Source of the DNA: CAINVV01 sp036508555
GTDB taxonomy: Bacteria > Bacteroidota > Bacteroidia > Bacteroidales > Prolixibacteraceae
Reading direction: 5' to 3'
Assembly: GCA_036508555.1 (NCBI GenBank)
Contig: DATCHD010000048.1
Coordinates: forward strand, 1-64,000
DNA length: 64,000 nucleotides
Under the pieces are notes generated by a model. It was not told the origin of the DNA and searched no databases. It saw nothing but the letters and a program-made list of their open reading frames with translations. The position numbers were made by a program, and so were the translations under genes. Shown one piece after another: positions 46,046-55,529 of this stretch (position 1 is the first letter of the stretch; every line of letters starts with the position of its first letter).

Positions 46046-47473
46046 TTAATTTTCCGGATCAGAGAAAAATTCCTTGTGAAAATTTACCAGATATAGCCTT
46101 TCTTCCGCCCTGGTGAACGCCGTATACAACCATCGTAGAAATTCACGGTCAATCATCTCCTTCAAAAGATATCCATGATCCAGAAACACTGCCTTCCATT
46201 GCCCTCCCTGAGCCTTGTGGCAGGTAACGGCATAAGAGTATTTTACCTGTAATGCGTTGAAATAGGGATCTTCCCTGATTTTTTTCCACCTGTCACGTTT
46301 GTTACGGATCTCCTGATAATCTTCCGAGACGGCATCAAACAATCTCTTGTTATCGTCGGCCGACAAGGCAGGCGCCTCAACTTTCAAAGTTTCCAACAAT
46401 ATCTTGCACTCAATTTCGGAATCCTGGTAATCAATCAGGCGCAACACCACATTGGCAAAATGGAACCCGTACCGTTCTTCATATTTCCGTATCCGGAGGA
46501 TCTCGGCAATATCTCCATTGGCAATAAAATCAAGATTCTCCATTAGCTTCGACCAGTGATAACTGTTTTTGACCACCATCAGCAGATCTCCCTTCATAAT
46601 CTGATCCTCCTGGTAAAGAATTGATTTGCGGATTCCTTCGTTGAAAAGGTTGGCTCGCTTATTGGAACGGGTAATGACTATTGTATCCTCCATCCCGAAA
46701 CTGTCAAAACAATTTGAAATCTCTTCAATGAGCTCTTCCCCCCCGAGCCTTTTCATGTCCGAAAATCCTTTCATCTCAATAGGCCAGAAGCCCGATGGCG
46801 ATTCCTCCAGGATTCGATTTCGTATGGAGGTGGCATTTTTAAGGATTCCGGATTCTTCCGACTGCCTCACAACCTCCCTTAGTTCCTTGGTAATAATTTT
46901 CAATCCGAAGAGGGAAAGCTCCTCTTTTTCAAGCGCCGGACTTATTGATAAACCTACCGGTGGAAGCTGGGCGGTATCTCCTGAAACAATGAGCTTGCAG
47001 TTCAATCCCCCCAGGACATATTCTATCAAATCAGAAAGTAGATATCCTGAACCGAAAACACTCTGATCCCGGGGTCCATTAGAGATCATCGAGGCTTCGT
47101 CTACAATGAAAATACTATTTTTGAGCATGTTCCTGTCCAGCGAAAATTTGCTAAAACCATCCACAGCAGATTGCTGCCTGTAGATTTTTTTGTGAATGGT
47201 AGAGGCAGGCATACCACTCTGTTTCGAAAGTACTTTGGCAGCACGGCCTGTTGGAGCCAGCAATACAAATTTGATTTTCAGTTCATCCAACACTTTTACC
47301 AGTGCACTAATAGTCGCTGTCTTCCCTGTACCTGCATAGCCTTTCAATAAAAAAATTGAATCAGCTTCCGGCGAGGATACGAACAAGGCAAGTTGGTCTA
47401 TCATTTCCATTTGACCTTTTGTCGGCACGTGTCCCAGTTTTTGCAGAATCAGATCAGAAATGAATTTTATCAT
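46046..47473 (-). CDS. RecD-like ATP-dependent DNA helicase
   Basis: 475 residues. LLKGYAGTGKTATISAL is Walker A, SIFIVDEASMIS Walker B, and SYAVTCHKAQGGQW the SF1 motif V/VI region, followed by WLYTAFTRAEERLYLV. It is shorter than RecD2 and lacks its long N-terminal domain, like the common AAA-type helicase of Bacteroidota. Its role is DNA repair or recombination, probably outside RecBCD. The stop falls close to the palindromic repeat array. Confidence 0.9.
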   Translation of the reverse strand: MIKFISDLILQKLGHVPTKGQMEMIDQLALFVSSPEADSIFLLKGYAGTGKTATISALVKVLDELKIKFVLLAPTGRAAKVLSKQSGMPASTIHKKIYRQQSAVDGFSKFSLDRNMLKNSIFIVDEASMISNGPRDQSVFGSGYLLSDLIEYVLGGLNCKLIVSGDTAQLPPVGLSISPALEKEELSLFGLKIITKELREVVRQSEESGILKNATSIRNRILEESPSGFWPIEMKGFSDMKRLGGEELIEEISNCFDSFGMEDTIVITRSNKRANLFNEGIRKSILYQEDQIMKGDLLMVVKNSYHWSKLMENLDFIANGDIAEILRIRKYEERYGFHFANVVLRLIDYQDSEIECKILLETLKVEAPALSADDNKRLFDAVSEDYQEIRNKRDRWKKIREDPYFNALQVKYSYAVTCHKAQGGQWKAVFLDHGYLLKEMIDREFLRWLYTAFTRAEERLYLVNFHKEFFSDPEN

Positions 47474-47520
47474 CAGATTGTAAATTTGCGGATCGCCCTA
47501 TAAGAGTAAAATATTTTTTC

Positions 47521-47528
47521 TAAATTTG
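47521..47528 (+). promoter_or_regulatory. -7 element of the DUF3822 gene
   Basis: TAAATTTG matches TAnnTTTG and lies 25 bases before the start at 47554. Confidence 0.55.
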
Positions 47529-47553
47529 TCGCTTGTGAACCAATTTATTGTGA

Positions 47554-48405
47554 ATGCAAGATATCTGTTTTATCGACAAATCTTTCGATCCCGAACAGAG
47601 TAATTTATATCATTTATCCATCCAAATAAGTCTGGATGGATTTTCTTTTGCTATCCTGGATATCCCCAAAGGAAAATACACTGTCCTAAAATCAATCAAT
47701 TTTTTTCTCAAGCGTCCGAGGCTTTTATTTGCAAATGTCCGTGACATCGTTATCGCAGACGATCTGCTTAGGCTGAAATACAGGAGCGTAGAAATTGTCT
47801 ATGCAACTGAAAAATTCACCATGGTGCCGCAGGCATTTTTTCACTACGGCTATTCAGAAAAGTATTTTGGATTCAACCATGAGGTAGAAAAAGGTTACTC
47901 TTTAGATAGAACACTATTTTCAAAAGCTGAAGCTTGGTGCATCTTTACTATTCCTGAAAATCTCAAGGATTATCTGACGTTTACTTTTCCAAAGGCAACC
48001 ATCAGGCATAATCTCTTTCCCCTGATTGAGAGATCCCTCAAGGACAATAAGAATTTTCCCGAACGGAAACAGGTTCATCTTAATTTTTTTAGGTCCAATT
48101 TTGAGCTGGTGGTCATTTCAGGAACTAAGTTATTGCTATGTAATCAGTTCAATTATTCTGGTGAAAACGATGTGCTGTATTATGTTTTGTATGTTTTTGA
48201 CCAGCTGAAGTTATCTCCTGATACCACCGAGTTAGTTCTGCATGGTCAATTGCCGCCTGCCGATCCATTGTATCAATCGTTCAAGAAATTTGTCAGAAAA
48301 TCGGCTTTTGCCACTCCAACTTCTTTGTACCAGTACAGTTATACCTTTAACCAGGAGCCTGGACACTACTTTACTTCACTTCTTGACATTTTCAAATGCG
48401 AATAA
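47554..48405 (+). CDS. DUF3822 family protein
   Basis: 283 residues with no signal peptide or membrane segment. The opening ICFIDKSFDPEQSNLYHLSI and the overlap with rsmD match the conserved DUF3822-rsmD pair of Bacteroidota. The fold is thought to resemble actin/ASKHA-like proteins, but function is unknown. Its stop overlaps the rsmD start by ten bases, suggesting coupled expression. Confidence 0.82.
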   Translation: MQDICFIDKSFDPEQSNLYHLSIQISLDGFSFAILDIPKGKYTVLKSINFFLKRPRLLFANVRDIVIADDLLRLKYRSVEIVYATEKFTMVPQAFFHYGYSEKYFGFNHEVEKGYSLDRTLFSKAEAWCIFTIPENLKDYLTFTFPKATIRHNLFPLIERSLKDNKNFPERKQVHLNFFRSNFELVVISGTKLLLCNQFNYSGENDVLYYVLYVFDQLKLSPDTTELVLHGQLPPADPLYQSFKKFVRKSAFATPTSLYQYSYTFNQEPGHYFTSLLDIFKCE

Positions 48406-48941
48406 TCGGGGGCGAATTAAAAGGCCGACTTTTTAATCCGGGTAAGAATTTTAAGGCCAGGCCAACAACAGATTTTGCCAGGGAAAACCTCTTTAATATC
48501 CTCAACAACACCATCGATCTTGAAGAGATTAAGGTCCTGGATCTTTTTGCAGGAACTGGTAGTATCTCATTTGAATTTGCTTCAAGAGGTAGTAAATCAG
48601 TAACCTCTGTCGAGATTGACCATGTTCATTATGCCTTCATCGCCTCAGTCACTAAGCAACTAAAGCTGGAAAATGTGATCCATCTTCTGAGGTATGATGT
48701 AATGAAATTCATTCCAAGATGTGTTGAAAAATACGATCTTATTTTTGCCGATCCTCCCTATCAACTTGCAAGTATAAAAGAGATTCCTGACCTGGTTCTT
48801 AAATATCAGTTGTTAAATCAGGACGGGATATTGATTCTCGAACATGGTAAGAATGATAATTTTGCCTGTCACCCCAACCTTTTTCAACAAAGAATATACG
48901 GAAGTGTGCATTTTTCTTTCTTCCGGCAAGCCCTGGAATAA
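48396..48941 (+). CDS. rsmD: 16S rRNA (guanine(966)-N2)-methyltransferase
   Basis: 181 residues. RIIGGELKGR at the start, RPTTDFARENLFNIL, the SAM motif LDLFAGTGSISFEFASRG and the catalytic FADPPY are all RsmD signatures. Modifies helix 31 of 16S rRNA during 30S assembly. Confidence 0.95.
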   Translation: MRIIGGELKGRLFNPGKNFKARPTTDFARENLFNILNNTIDLEEIKVLDLFAGTGSISFEFASRGSKSVTSVEIDHVHYAFIASVTKQLKLENVIHLLRYDVMKFIPRCVEKYDLIFADPPYQLASIKEIPDLVLKYQLLNQDGILILEHGKNDNFACHPNLFQQRIYGSVHFSFFRQALE

Positions 48942-49012
48942 GTCCCTCTAAGTCTTCATAATCAGTATATTGACCTAACTTCTGGTGAATTACTGTTTTT
49001 ATTGGTAGTTCA

Positions 49013-49043
49013 TTGCAGATGAAGAAAACAAGTCGTATATTTG
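49013..49043 (+). promoter_or_regulatory. Promoter of the tRNA-Asp genes
   Basis: TTG at 49013-49015 and TATATTTG at 49036-49043 fit the Bacteroidota -33/-7 arrangement. The first tRNA starts 55 bases after the -7 box. Confidence 0.6.
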
Positions 49044-49097
49044 CCCTGCTTTTGAGGAAACTCTTTTTTGATTGTTGGAGGTTCCAATAAGTACTTT

Positions 49098-49171
49098 GGT
49101 TTGGTAGTTCAGTTGGTTAGAATACCTGCCTGTCACGCAGGGGGTCGCGGGTTCGAGTCCCGTCCAGACCG
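49098..49171 (+). tRNA. tRNA-Asp (GTC)
   Basis: Acceptor arms GGTTTGG and CCAGACC pair, D-arm and T-arm (GCGGGTTCGAGTCCCGT) are normal, and the anticodon loop CTGTCAC gives GTC. The discriminator is G, and CCA is not encoded. Confidence 0.97.
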
Positions 49172-49193
49172 CATTCGAAGTTCCTATTTATTT

Positions 49194-49267
49194 GGTTTGG
49201 TAGTTCAGTTGGTTAGAATACCTGCCTGTCACGCAGGGGGTCGCGGGTTCGAGTCCCGTCCAGACCG
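49194..49267 (+). tRNA. tRNA-Asp (GTC), second identical copy
   Basis: Identical to the preceding tRNA over all 74 bases, with a 22-base spacer. CCA is not encoded. Confidence 0.97.
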
Positions 49268-49307
49268 CATATTATTTTGATAATTAGGTCCTTATAAAAA
49301 TTGTGGG

Positions 49308-49347
49308 ACAAAAGAGGGACTAAATTTCGATTTTGTCCCTCTTTTGT
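49308..49347. terminator. Hairpin downstream of the tRNA genes
   Basis: ACAAAAGAGGGAC at 49308-49320 and GTCCCTCTTTTGT at 49335-49347 are exact inverted repeats around 14 bases. It probably ends the tRNA transcript, though no long T tract follows. Confidence 0.6.
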
Positions 49348-49452
49348 TGGCAGCATGCGGAATCCGGGGCTTTTGCATTTTTTTGACTACATGGGATCAT
49401 TTTCAGAAAATATTGCCTATATTTAGTAGGAAGATTACAAAGGAGGAAAAGC

Positions 49453-50313
49453 ATGTTTGAGAATTTGAATCAACCGTACCAGTTCAACAATAACTTCAAA
49501 CACAATGTCAAGACAATCCTGCTTGTCAGTATGGGGTTCATTCTTATTGTCCTGTACATTCAGCCCCTCGGCATCAATTTCCTGAAGTCGGAACAGGATG
49601 GTTATTTTGTACTCGGTACCGGATTTCTGACTGCGGCGACACTCTTCCTGAATACCTTGATTTTCCCGGGTTTGTTGCCAAAGCTTTTCAATCCCGATAA
49701 ATGGACCATCAAAAAGGAGATTATATGGAATATCTGGATGTTTTCCAACCTCTTTTCTCTGTTTACTTTGATGGCTTGGTTTGCCAAGACAATTTCATAT
49801 ACCGATCTTCCCTACTTCAGGACAGGCGCACTTTCTCTTCTCCCCTTAATCCTGTTCAATCTGATCAGCTATAATCTTTCGATGAAATTGAAACTGGTTA
49901 ATATGATCGATTCAGGTAAAAGTTGGTTAAAAGAAGAAATCAATGCTTTTCAACACCCGGAAGAGCAGGAATCTGTTCACTTGGTAGCTGAGAATAAAAA
50001 GCAAGCATTTGCGGAAGAGGTAGAACGCGTAATCCTGATCCATTCTTCTGGCAACTATGTAGAGATTTATTGGATCGACAGAAAGCAATTGGTTCGGAAA
50101 AGACTCTTCAGACAATCATTTACCAATGTCGAGAAAGCCCTTGAATCATCTGATGTTATGCTTAAATGTCACCGTTGTTGGATGGTTAACATCAACAAAG
50201 TGACAAAGCTCAAAAGATTTCCAAATGGTTATCAGCTTGAAATGGATCGCCTCGATTTTACTGTTCCAGTCTCCCGAAACTGGGTCCAGGTCTTTAAGGG
50301 AAAGCTTATTTAG
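49453..50313 (+). CDS. Four-TM LytTR-type transcriptional regulator
   Basis: 286 residues. Four hydrophobic segments (about 20-40, 55-75, 90-110 and 125-142) are followed by a linker and a LytTR DNA-binding domain (HSSGNYVEIYWIDRKQLVRK through FKGKLI). The membrane part replaces the receiver domain, so it may sense a membrane or small-molecule signal directly. An unusually good Shine-Dalgarno sequence, AGGAGGAAAAGC, precedes the ATG. Candidate LytTR target repeats lie just downstream at 50337-50371. Confidence 0.9.
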   Translation: MFENLNQPYQFNNNFKHNVKTILLVSMGFILIVLYIQPLGINFLKSEQDGYFVLGTGFLTAATLFLNTLIFPGLLPKLFNPDKWTIKKEIIWNIWMFSNLFSLFTLMAWFAKTISYTDLPYFRTGALSLLPLILFNLISYNLSMKLKLVNMIDSGKSWLKEEINAFQHPEEQESVHLVAENKKQAFAEEVERVILIHSSGNYVEIYWIDRKQLVRKRLFRQSFTNVEKALESSDVMLKCHRCWMVNINKVTKLKRFPNGYQLEMDRLDFTVPVSRNWVQVFKGKLI

Positions 50314-50336
50314 GGGGCTATTCATCTTGTGAGTCT

Positions 50337-50371
50337 TGCAATTCGTCCCACTAAAAGTGCAATTCGTCCCA
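50337..50371 (+). promoter_or_regulatory. Candidate LytTR binding site (two direct repeats)
   Basis: TGCAATTCGTCCCA occurs at 50337-50350 and again at 50358-50371, exactly 21 bases apart, i.e. two helical turns, the arrangement expected for a LytTR dimer. It lies between the LytTR gene and the monooxygenase gene, about 93 bases before the latter. Confidence 0.65.
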
Positions 50372-50463
50372 AAATTCACTGTTTTCAACCATTTTTAGTC
50401 CGCAGGACACATATTTTTGGTCAGTAGTTATTCAATACCTACCATTGTATCATATATATTATA

Positions 50464-51570
50464 ATGGTCAATTACATGATGAAGGTATTAAACATTGGAG
50501 GATTGAAAATCAAGCTTCCTATTATTCAGGGTGGAATGGGTGTTGGTGTTTCCCTCAACGGGCTGGCTTCAGCAGTTGCCAATGAGGGTGGAGTAGGCGT
50601 AATCTCTGCTGCTGGAATTGGATTTCTATACAAGGATCACTCATCCGATTACATGGAGAGCTGCATCTATGGCCTCACTCAGGAAATTCGCAAATCAAGG
50701 GAGAAATCTAAGGGAGTTCTGGGGGTAAACATCATGGTGGCATTATCCAATTACCCGGACCTGGTTACCACTTCAATCAAGGAAAAAATCAATATCATTT
50801 TTGCCGGGGCAGGACTTCCACTTGACCTGCCAAAATATTTGACGCCAGGTTCCGAGACGAAACTGGTACCGATTGTCTCTTCGTCCAGGGCAGCTAGCCT
50901 GATAATTAATAAATGGTATGGAAACTTCAACTATCTGCCGGATGCTATCGTTGTAGAAGGCCCCAAGGCAGGCGGGCACCTTGGTTTTAAAATTGACCAG
51001 ATCTTTGATGAAAACTACTCTCTTGAAAACATCCTTGATGAGGTAGTGGCAGTAGCAAATGAATACGGAGAAAAATACGGGAAAAAGATACCTGTAATTG
51101 CAGCAGGCGGAATTTATACAGGTGAAGATATCGCAGCCATCATGGAGAGAGGTGCCGCAGGGGTTCAGATGGGAACAAGGTTTGTAACCACCACCGAATG
51201 CGATGCATCAGATGGATTCAAACAGGCGTATATACAAGCAAGGGAAGAGGATGTAAGAATCATCAAAAGCCCGGTGGGTATGCCCGGCCGTGCAATCAGC
51301 TGTTCTTTCCTGGATGATGTCGACAACGGCAAGAGACGTCCTACAGTTTGTCCTGTTAACTGTGTGAAGACATGCGATATAACAACTGCTCCTTATTGTA
51401 TAATGGCATCTCTGGCTTCAGCTTTGAGAGGAAATTTCAGAAATGGTTATGCCTTCTGTGGAAGTAATGTGTGGAAAACTGATAAGATCATATCAGTTAA
51501 AGAATTGTTCTCCAGTTTATTAGACGAATACAAACAAGCGGTAAGCAATAATTTTGCCCTTTCAGTCTGA
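50464..51570 (+). CDS. Nitronate monooxygenase/FabK-like flavoprotein
   Basis: 368 residues. PIIQGGMGVGVS at the start, the EGPKAGGHLG flavin/substrate loop, and AAGGIYTGEDIA with GAAGVQMGTRFV identify the TIM-barrel 2-nitropropane dioxygenase family. The C-terminal extension contains several Cys (CPVNCVKTC and APYC), unusual for NMO and reminiscent of a subgroup of unknown substrate. A later ATG (50479) could also be the start. Possibly regulated by the upstream LytTR protein. Confidence 0.88.
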   Translation: MVNYMMKVLNIGGLKIKLPIIQGGMGVGVSLNGLASAVANEGGVGVISAAGIGFLYKDHSSDYMESCIYGLTQEIRKSREKSKGVLGVNIMVALSNYPDLVTTSIKEKINIIFAGAGLPLDLPKYLTPGSETKLVPIVSSSRAASLIINKWYGNFNYLPDAIVVEGPKAGGHLGFKIDQIFDENYSLENILDEVVAVANEYGEKYGKKIPVIAAGGIYTGEDIAAIMERGAAGVQMGTRFVTTTECDASDGFKQAYIQAREEDVRIIKSPVGMPGRAISCSFLDDVDNGKRRPTVCPVNCVKTCDITTAPYCIMASLASALRGNFRNGYAFCGSNVWKTDKIISVKELFSSLLDEYKQAVSNNFALSV

Positions 51571-51589
51571 GGCAAGCCATAGCAAATGG

Positions 51590-51622
51590 AAGGTCTGTAA
51601 TTCAATCCGGATTACAGACCTT
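51590..51622 (+). terminator. Terminator hairpin after the monooxygenase gene
   Basis: AAGGTCTGTAAT (51590-51601) and ATTACAGACCTT (51611-51622) are perfect 12-base inverted repeats with a nine-base loop, about 20 bases beyond the stop. Confidence 0.8.
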
Positions 51623-51764
51623 CTATTGTTATCCGGTTTTACAACCACTCATTAACTATAATTTTGATTATCAGTATAGATAGTAGTGAGAACTTCTTAT
51701 CTTTACAGCAGTTTGAAATATATAATTTTTTCAGGCGGCATTAATAATTCATTTTCTTTCTAAC

Positions 51765-53375
51765 GTGAAAAATAGATTTTTTAGCTTATCCATTTGCATA
51801 ATAATTACTCTTTTTGCATCGTGCTTTTCATCTGGTTTATATGGACAGGACACTCAAATTCAGGCAATTAAATTCGGTAGGGTATTAAAATTGGTTGATG
51901 CTTTCTATGTAGACACTGCCAATGTGAACAAATTGACCGAAGATGCCATAACGAACCTCCTCGCTAAGCTTGACCCGCATTCGGTTTACATTACCAAGGC
52001 AGAAGTAGAGGAAATGAACCAACCATTGGAGGGAAATTTTGAAGGCATCGGAATCTCCTTCAGCATTATTCAGGATACTTTGATTGTCATGACGACCATA
52101 CCAGGTGGTCCGTCTGAAAAGTTGGGTTTACGGCCAGGTGACCGAATCATCCAAGTGGACGCAAAAAATATTGCCTCCGTTGGCATCAAATCACAGGATG
52201 TTTTTGGTCTTTTAAGAGGTCCTAAGGGAACTACGGTCCTACTCAAAATTATCAGAAAGGGAGAATCTGGGCCACTTGAGTTTACAATTGTCCGGGATAA
52301 AATTCCGATTTTTAGTCTGGATGCTGCCTTCATGCTTAACAAGGAGACCGCATTCATTAAGTTAAACAGATTTTCTGCTACAACAATTGAAGAGTTTAAA
52401 TCCGCAGTGAAAGGCCTTGAGAAGCAAGGTAAAATCAAAAATATGGTATTGGATCTGAGGGGAAACGGCGGTGGTTATCTGGGGGCTGCTTATGAACTTG
52501 CTAACCAGTTCCTTGAAGCCAATAAGCTGATTGTCTACACTGAAGGTATTCATAGCTCGAGAAAGGATTATCTTTCTGACACCAACGGTGATTTTCTGGA
52601 AGGGAACCTGGTCATCCTGATTGATGAAGGTACAGCTTCTGCTTCTGAAATTGTGTCGGGGGCTATCCAGGACTGGGATCGCGGCGTTTTGATCGGCAGG
52701 AGAACTTTCGGGAAAGGATTGGTTCAGCAACCCTTTGCACTCAATGATGGTTCAATGATCAGATTGACAACAGCTCATTACTACACCCCTGCAGGCAGAA
52801 ATATCCAGAAACCTTACAAGAACAATCCCGAAAACTATAGGAACGATTATATTAAAAGATACGAAAGTGGTGAGTTGTTTAACAAGGACAGTATCTCTAC
52901 TGCAGATTCCCTGATGACAAAAACGCTGGTGACGAAACGGAAAGTTTTTGGTGGGGGAGGAATTGTACCAGATATCTTTGTACCACTAGATACTTCAGTT
53001 CATTACAGGTATTTCAATGCTCTGGTCCGGAAAAATATTTTCTTTCCTTATGTGGTTAGTTACATTGATCAGCACAGAAAAGAAATACTAAAGGAATATC
53101 CTGAATTCCAGTATTTTAGAGATAATTTCAAGGTTTCACCTGCCGTTTTGGACGAATTAATGGAGTTAGGAGTAAAATCCGGTGTTAATAAGGAGCCTGA
53201 AAGTATGAAAGCTTTAGAGGGCGATATCTTCAGACAAATCAGGGCGCTTATTGCACGTGATCTTTATGAACCGGGGCATTACTATAGGATCATGCTGGAA
53301 AAAGACGCGGAAGTAAAGAAGGCCATCGAACTATTATCTGATCCAAAATCTTATGCCCGCACTCTGAACAGATAG
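51765..53375 (+). CDS. S41 family C-terminal processing peptidase
   Basis: 536 residues from a GTG. A signal/lipoprotein-like peptide (FASC then LYGQD) is followed by the S41 N-terminal helices, a PDZ domain (SEKLGLRPGDRIIQVDAK), and the catalytic domain with DEGTASASEIVSGA (nucleophile Ser) and GRRTFGKGLVQQPF (general base Lys). It cleaves proteins in the periplasm, often near the C-terminus. Length is typical for the Bacteroidota Ctp form. Confidence 0.94.
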   Translation: MKNRFFSLSICIIITLFASCFSSGLYGQDTQIQAIKFGRVLKLVDAFYVDTANVNKLTEDAITNLLAKLDPHSVYITKAEVEEMNQPLEGNFEGIGISFSIIQDTLIVMTTIPGGPSEKLGLRPGDRIIQVDAKNIASVGIKSQDVFGLLRGPKGTTVLLKIIRKGESGPLEFTIVRDKIPIFSLDAAFMLNKETAFIKLNRFSATTIEEFKSAVKGLEKQGKIKNMVLDLRGNGGGYLGAAYELANQFLEANKLIVYTEGIHSSRKDYLSDTNGDFLEGNLVILIDEGTASASEIVSGAIQDWDRGVLIGRRTFGKGLVQQPFALNDGSMIRLTTAHYYTPAGRNIQKPYKNNPENYRNDYIKRYESGELFNKDSISTADSLMTKTLVTKRKVFGGGGIVPDIFVPLDTSVHYRYFNALVRKNIFFPYVVSYIDQHRKEILKEYPEFQYFRDNFKVSPAVLDELMELGVKSGVNKEPESMKALEGDIFRQIRALIARDLYEPGHYYRIMLEKDAEVKKAIELLSDPKSYARTLNR

Positions 53376-53404
53376 GGCAGAAATAATTTCTGAAATCTGG
53401 TACC

Positions 53405-53983
53405 ATGGCTTTCTATCAATGGCTTGTCAATCATTATATTGAGGTTTGCGGAACTGTTACGGGATTTCTATACCTGGGATTTTCCATCAAACAACACTAC
53501 CTTACCTGGCCGGTCGGTTTACTGAATGCCTTGTTCTACATTGCTGTTTTTTATACCTCGAAAATCTATGCGGATATGTCATTGCAATTTTATTATGTTG
53601 CAATTAGTATTTACGGCTGGTGGTGCTGGTTTCACGGTAGTGTTTCCGGAGATATCCTGAAGGTAACCAGAACGTCAGGTGTATTATGGTTGAGGCTGTT
53701 GGCTATGTCTATTCTTTTATTTGCCGTTATCACCTATTTATTAATTCATTATACTGATTCTCAGGTGCCTTACTGGGACGGATTAACCACTGCCCTGAGC
53801 ATTGTTGCCACCTGGATGCTGGCCCGGAAAAAAATTGAACACTGGTTGATGTGGGTGTTTATAGATTCAATTTCGATCGGTCTATTCATTTACAAGGAGT
53901 TATATCCCACAACGATACTTTTCCTGGTTTATACTTTTCTGGCTGCCTATGGATACTTTGAATGGAAAAAATCAACCGTTTGA
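53405..53983 (+). CDS. pnuC: PnuC-family vitamin transporter
   Basis: 192 residues, mostly seven or eight membrane helices. NALFYIAVFY and the Trp-rich YGWWCW match PnuC. PnuC members import nicotinamide riboside; the paralogous PnuT and PnuX subgroups import thiamine or riboflavin. The overlap with a NadR-like kinase gene, and the lack of a TPP riboswitch upstream, favour nicotinamide riboside. Confidence 0.9.
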   Translation: MAFYQWLVNHYIEVCGTVTGFLYLGFSIKQHYLTWPVGLLNALFYIAVFYTSKIYADMSLQFYYVAISIYGWWCWFHGSVSGDILKVTRTSGVLWLRLLAMSILLFAVITYLLIHYTDSQVPYWDGLTTALSIVATWMLARKKIEHWLMWVFIDSISIGLFIYKELYPTTILFLVYTFLAAYGYFEWKKSTV

Positions 53984-54501
53984 GAAAAATTGTAGTCACT
54001 GGTCCCGAATCTACCGGGAAAACTGACCTTTCAGAAGCGCTGGCAGCAAAAATGAATGCACGGTGGATTCCTGAATATGCCCGCGGTTATATAGAAAATC
54101 TCGGAAGACCCTACCGTTACGAGGATCTCGAAATAATTGCCAGACAGCAGGTCCAACAGGAAAAAGAAGCGGCAGATGTAACAGACGAAGGAATCCTTAT
54201 TCTTGATACATGGTTGATTATCACGAAGGTATGGTTTGAGATGGTGTATGGAAAATCACCTGTCTGGATGGAAGTGTACATCACGTCTGCCAATATTGAT
54301 TTATTTTTAGTTTGCAGTCCGGATTTACCTTGGATAGCCGACCCTGTCAGAGAAAACGGAGGTGAGATGCGAAACAAACTATTTGAGAGATATTGCCGGG
54401 AGATTGAAAAATTCGGATTTGAATATGAAATTGTGACTGGATTCGGTGAGGACAGGTTGAATAATGCATGCAAGCATCTTCAATCCCATCATATTGGATA
54501 G
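53962..54501 (+). CDS. NadR-like nicotinamide riboside kinase
   Basis: 179 residues with VVTGPESTGKTDLSEALA as Walker A and EYARGYIENLGRPYRYEDLE as the NadR kinase-like substrate region. Only the kinase domain is present; the NMN adenylyltransferase and DNA-binding domains of Salmonella NadR are absent. It would phosphorylate nicotinamide riboside to trap it after PnuC entry. It overlaps pnuC by 22 bases. Confidence 0.88.
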   Translation: MEKINRLRKIVVTGPESTGKTDLSEALAAKMNARWIPEYARGYIENLGRPYRYEDLEIIARQQVQQEKEAADVTDEGILILDTWLIITKVWFEMVYGKSPVWMEVYITSANIDLFLVCSPDLPWIADPVRENGGEMRNKLFERYCREIEKFGFEYEIVTGFGEDRLNNACKHLQSHHIG

Positions 54502-54575
54502 AACCTTTTGCCATGGATCCCGTTTAATTCATTAGAATTGTAATGTAAATTTCGTTTTACAAAATGTTGTGAAAG

Positions 54576-55514
54576 ATGAAAGAACGTAAGGAAAACAAAA
54601 TAAGGAAATCGATTGGCGACGCGGTCATTAAGTTAACTGATATTTCCTCGGTAGGAGAGGTGACACATGCACAGCGCGCAGGGGAACCAATGCCGTCGAC
54701 AGAAAAGCTGAAAATATTTGTTGAAAAAGTGAGACAAATTATTTTCCCCGGGTATTTCGGGACGATCAATTTTCATCCGTCGACATTCCATTACCACATG
54801 GGCGTGCTGGTGGATGAGGTATTTCATCTTCTGTCGGAGCAGCTCCTGGCCGGACTCTGCTTCGTGTGTGACAAAGAAGTTAGCGCAGATCTGGAAAATA
54901 GAAAGGTGGAGGCGGAAAGTCGTTCTGCTGATTTTATTTCGATACTGCCTGAGATAAGGCGATTAATGATAACGGATGTTGAGGCAGCATATCTTGGAGA
55001 TCCGGCTGCTAAAAGTATCAGTGAAGTTATCTTTTGCTATCCTGGCATCAGGGCAATTTCCAGTTACAGGATTGCACATGCACTCCATAAATTCGGAATT
55101 CCGCTCATTCCAAGGATTATTACGGAAATGGCTCACTCAGAGACTGGTATAGATATCCACCCTGAGGCTGTTATCGGATCATACTTTGCAATCGATCATG
55201 GAACCGGCATCGTCATCGGATCCACCTCTATTATTGGTAAAAATGTAAAGCTGTATCAGGGAGTTACGCTCGGAGCCAAGAGCTTTTCGCTTGATAAAGA
55301 GGGCAATCCTGTAAAGGGAATTCCGCGCCATCCGATCGTTGAAGACAATGTAGTTGTCTATTCAAATTCCTCCATCCTTGGTAGAATAACCATTGGTCAT
55401 GATTCTGTGATAGGAGGTAATATATGGATAACCAACGACTTGCCTCCATTTTCGAAGATCGTGCAGAATAGGGCTAAAAAGAACACCGAATTTATTTTGG
55501 GCAGTGGGATATGA
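54576..55514 (+). CDS. cysE: Serine O-acetyltransferase
   Basis: 312 residues, the long EpsC/SrpH-like form. An N-terminal helical region is followed by left-handed hexapeptide repeats with GIDIHPEAVIG, DHGTGIVIG and GKNVKLYQGVTLG. It acetylates L-serine for cysteine synthesis. No cysK/cysM partner is adjacent. Confidence 0.93.
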   Translation: MKERKENKIRKSIGDAVIKLTDISSVGEVTHAQRAGEPMPSTEKLKIFVEKVRQIIFPGYFGTINFHPSTFHYHMGVLVDEVFHLLSEQLLAGLCFVCDKEVSADLENRKVEAESRSADFISILPEIRRLMITDVEAAYLGDPAAKSISEVIFCYPGIRAISSYRIAHALHKFGIPLIPRIITEMAHSETGIDIHPEAVIGSYFAIDHGTGIVIGSTSIIGKNVKLYQGVTLGAKSFSLDKEGNPVKGIPRHPIVEDNVVVYSNSSILGRITIGHDSVIGGNIWITNDLPPFSKIVQNRAKKNTEFILGSGI

Positions 55515-55529
55515 TGAAAAATTATACTT

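Noticed and set aside
45799..46116. 105-residue frame over the end of rnz and the repeat array
   Set aside because: The coding look comes from translated palindromes (for example PTDLQSVG); no start signal or family match.
49068..49280. Open frame covering the tRNA region
   Set aside because: It is a translation of two identical tRNA-Asp genes; the repeated peptide is a by-product.
49098..49347. tRNA-Asp with downstream inverted repeat as an integration (att) site
   Set aside because: No integrase, second att copy or mobile genes are present; a tandem tRNA pair and terminator explain it.
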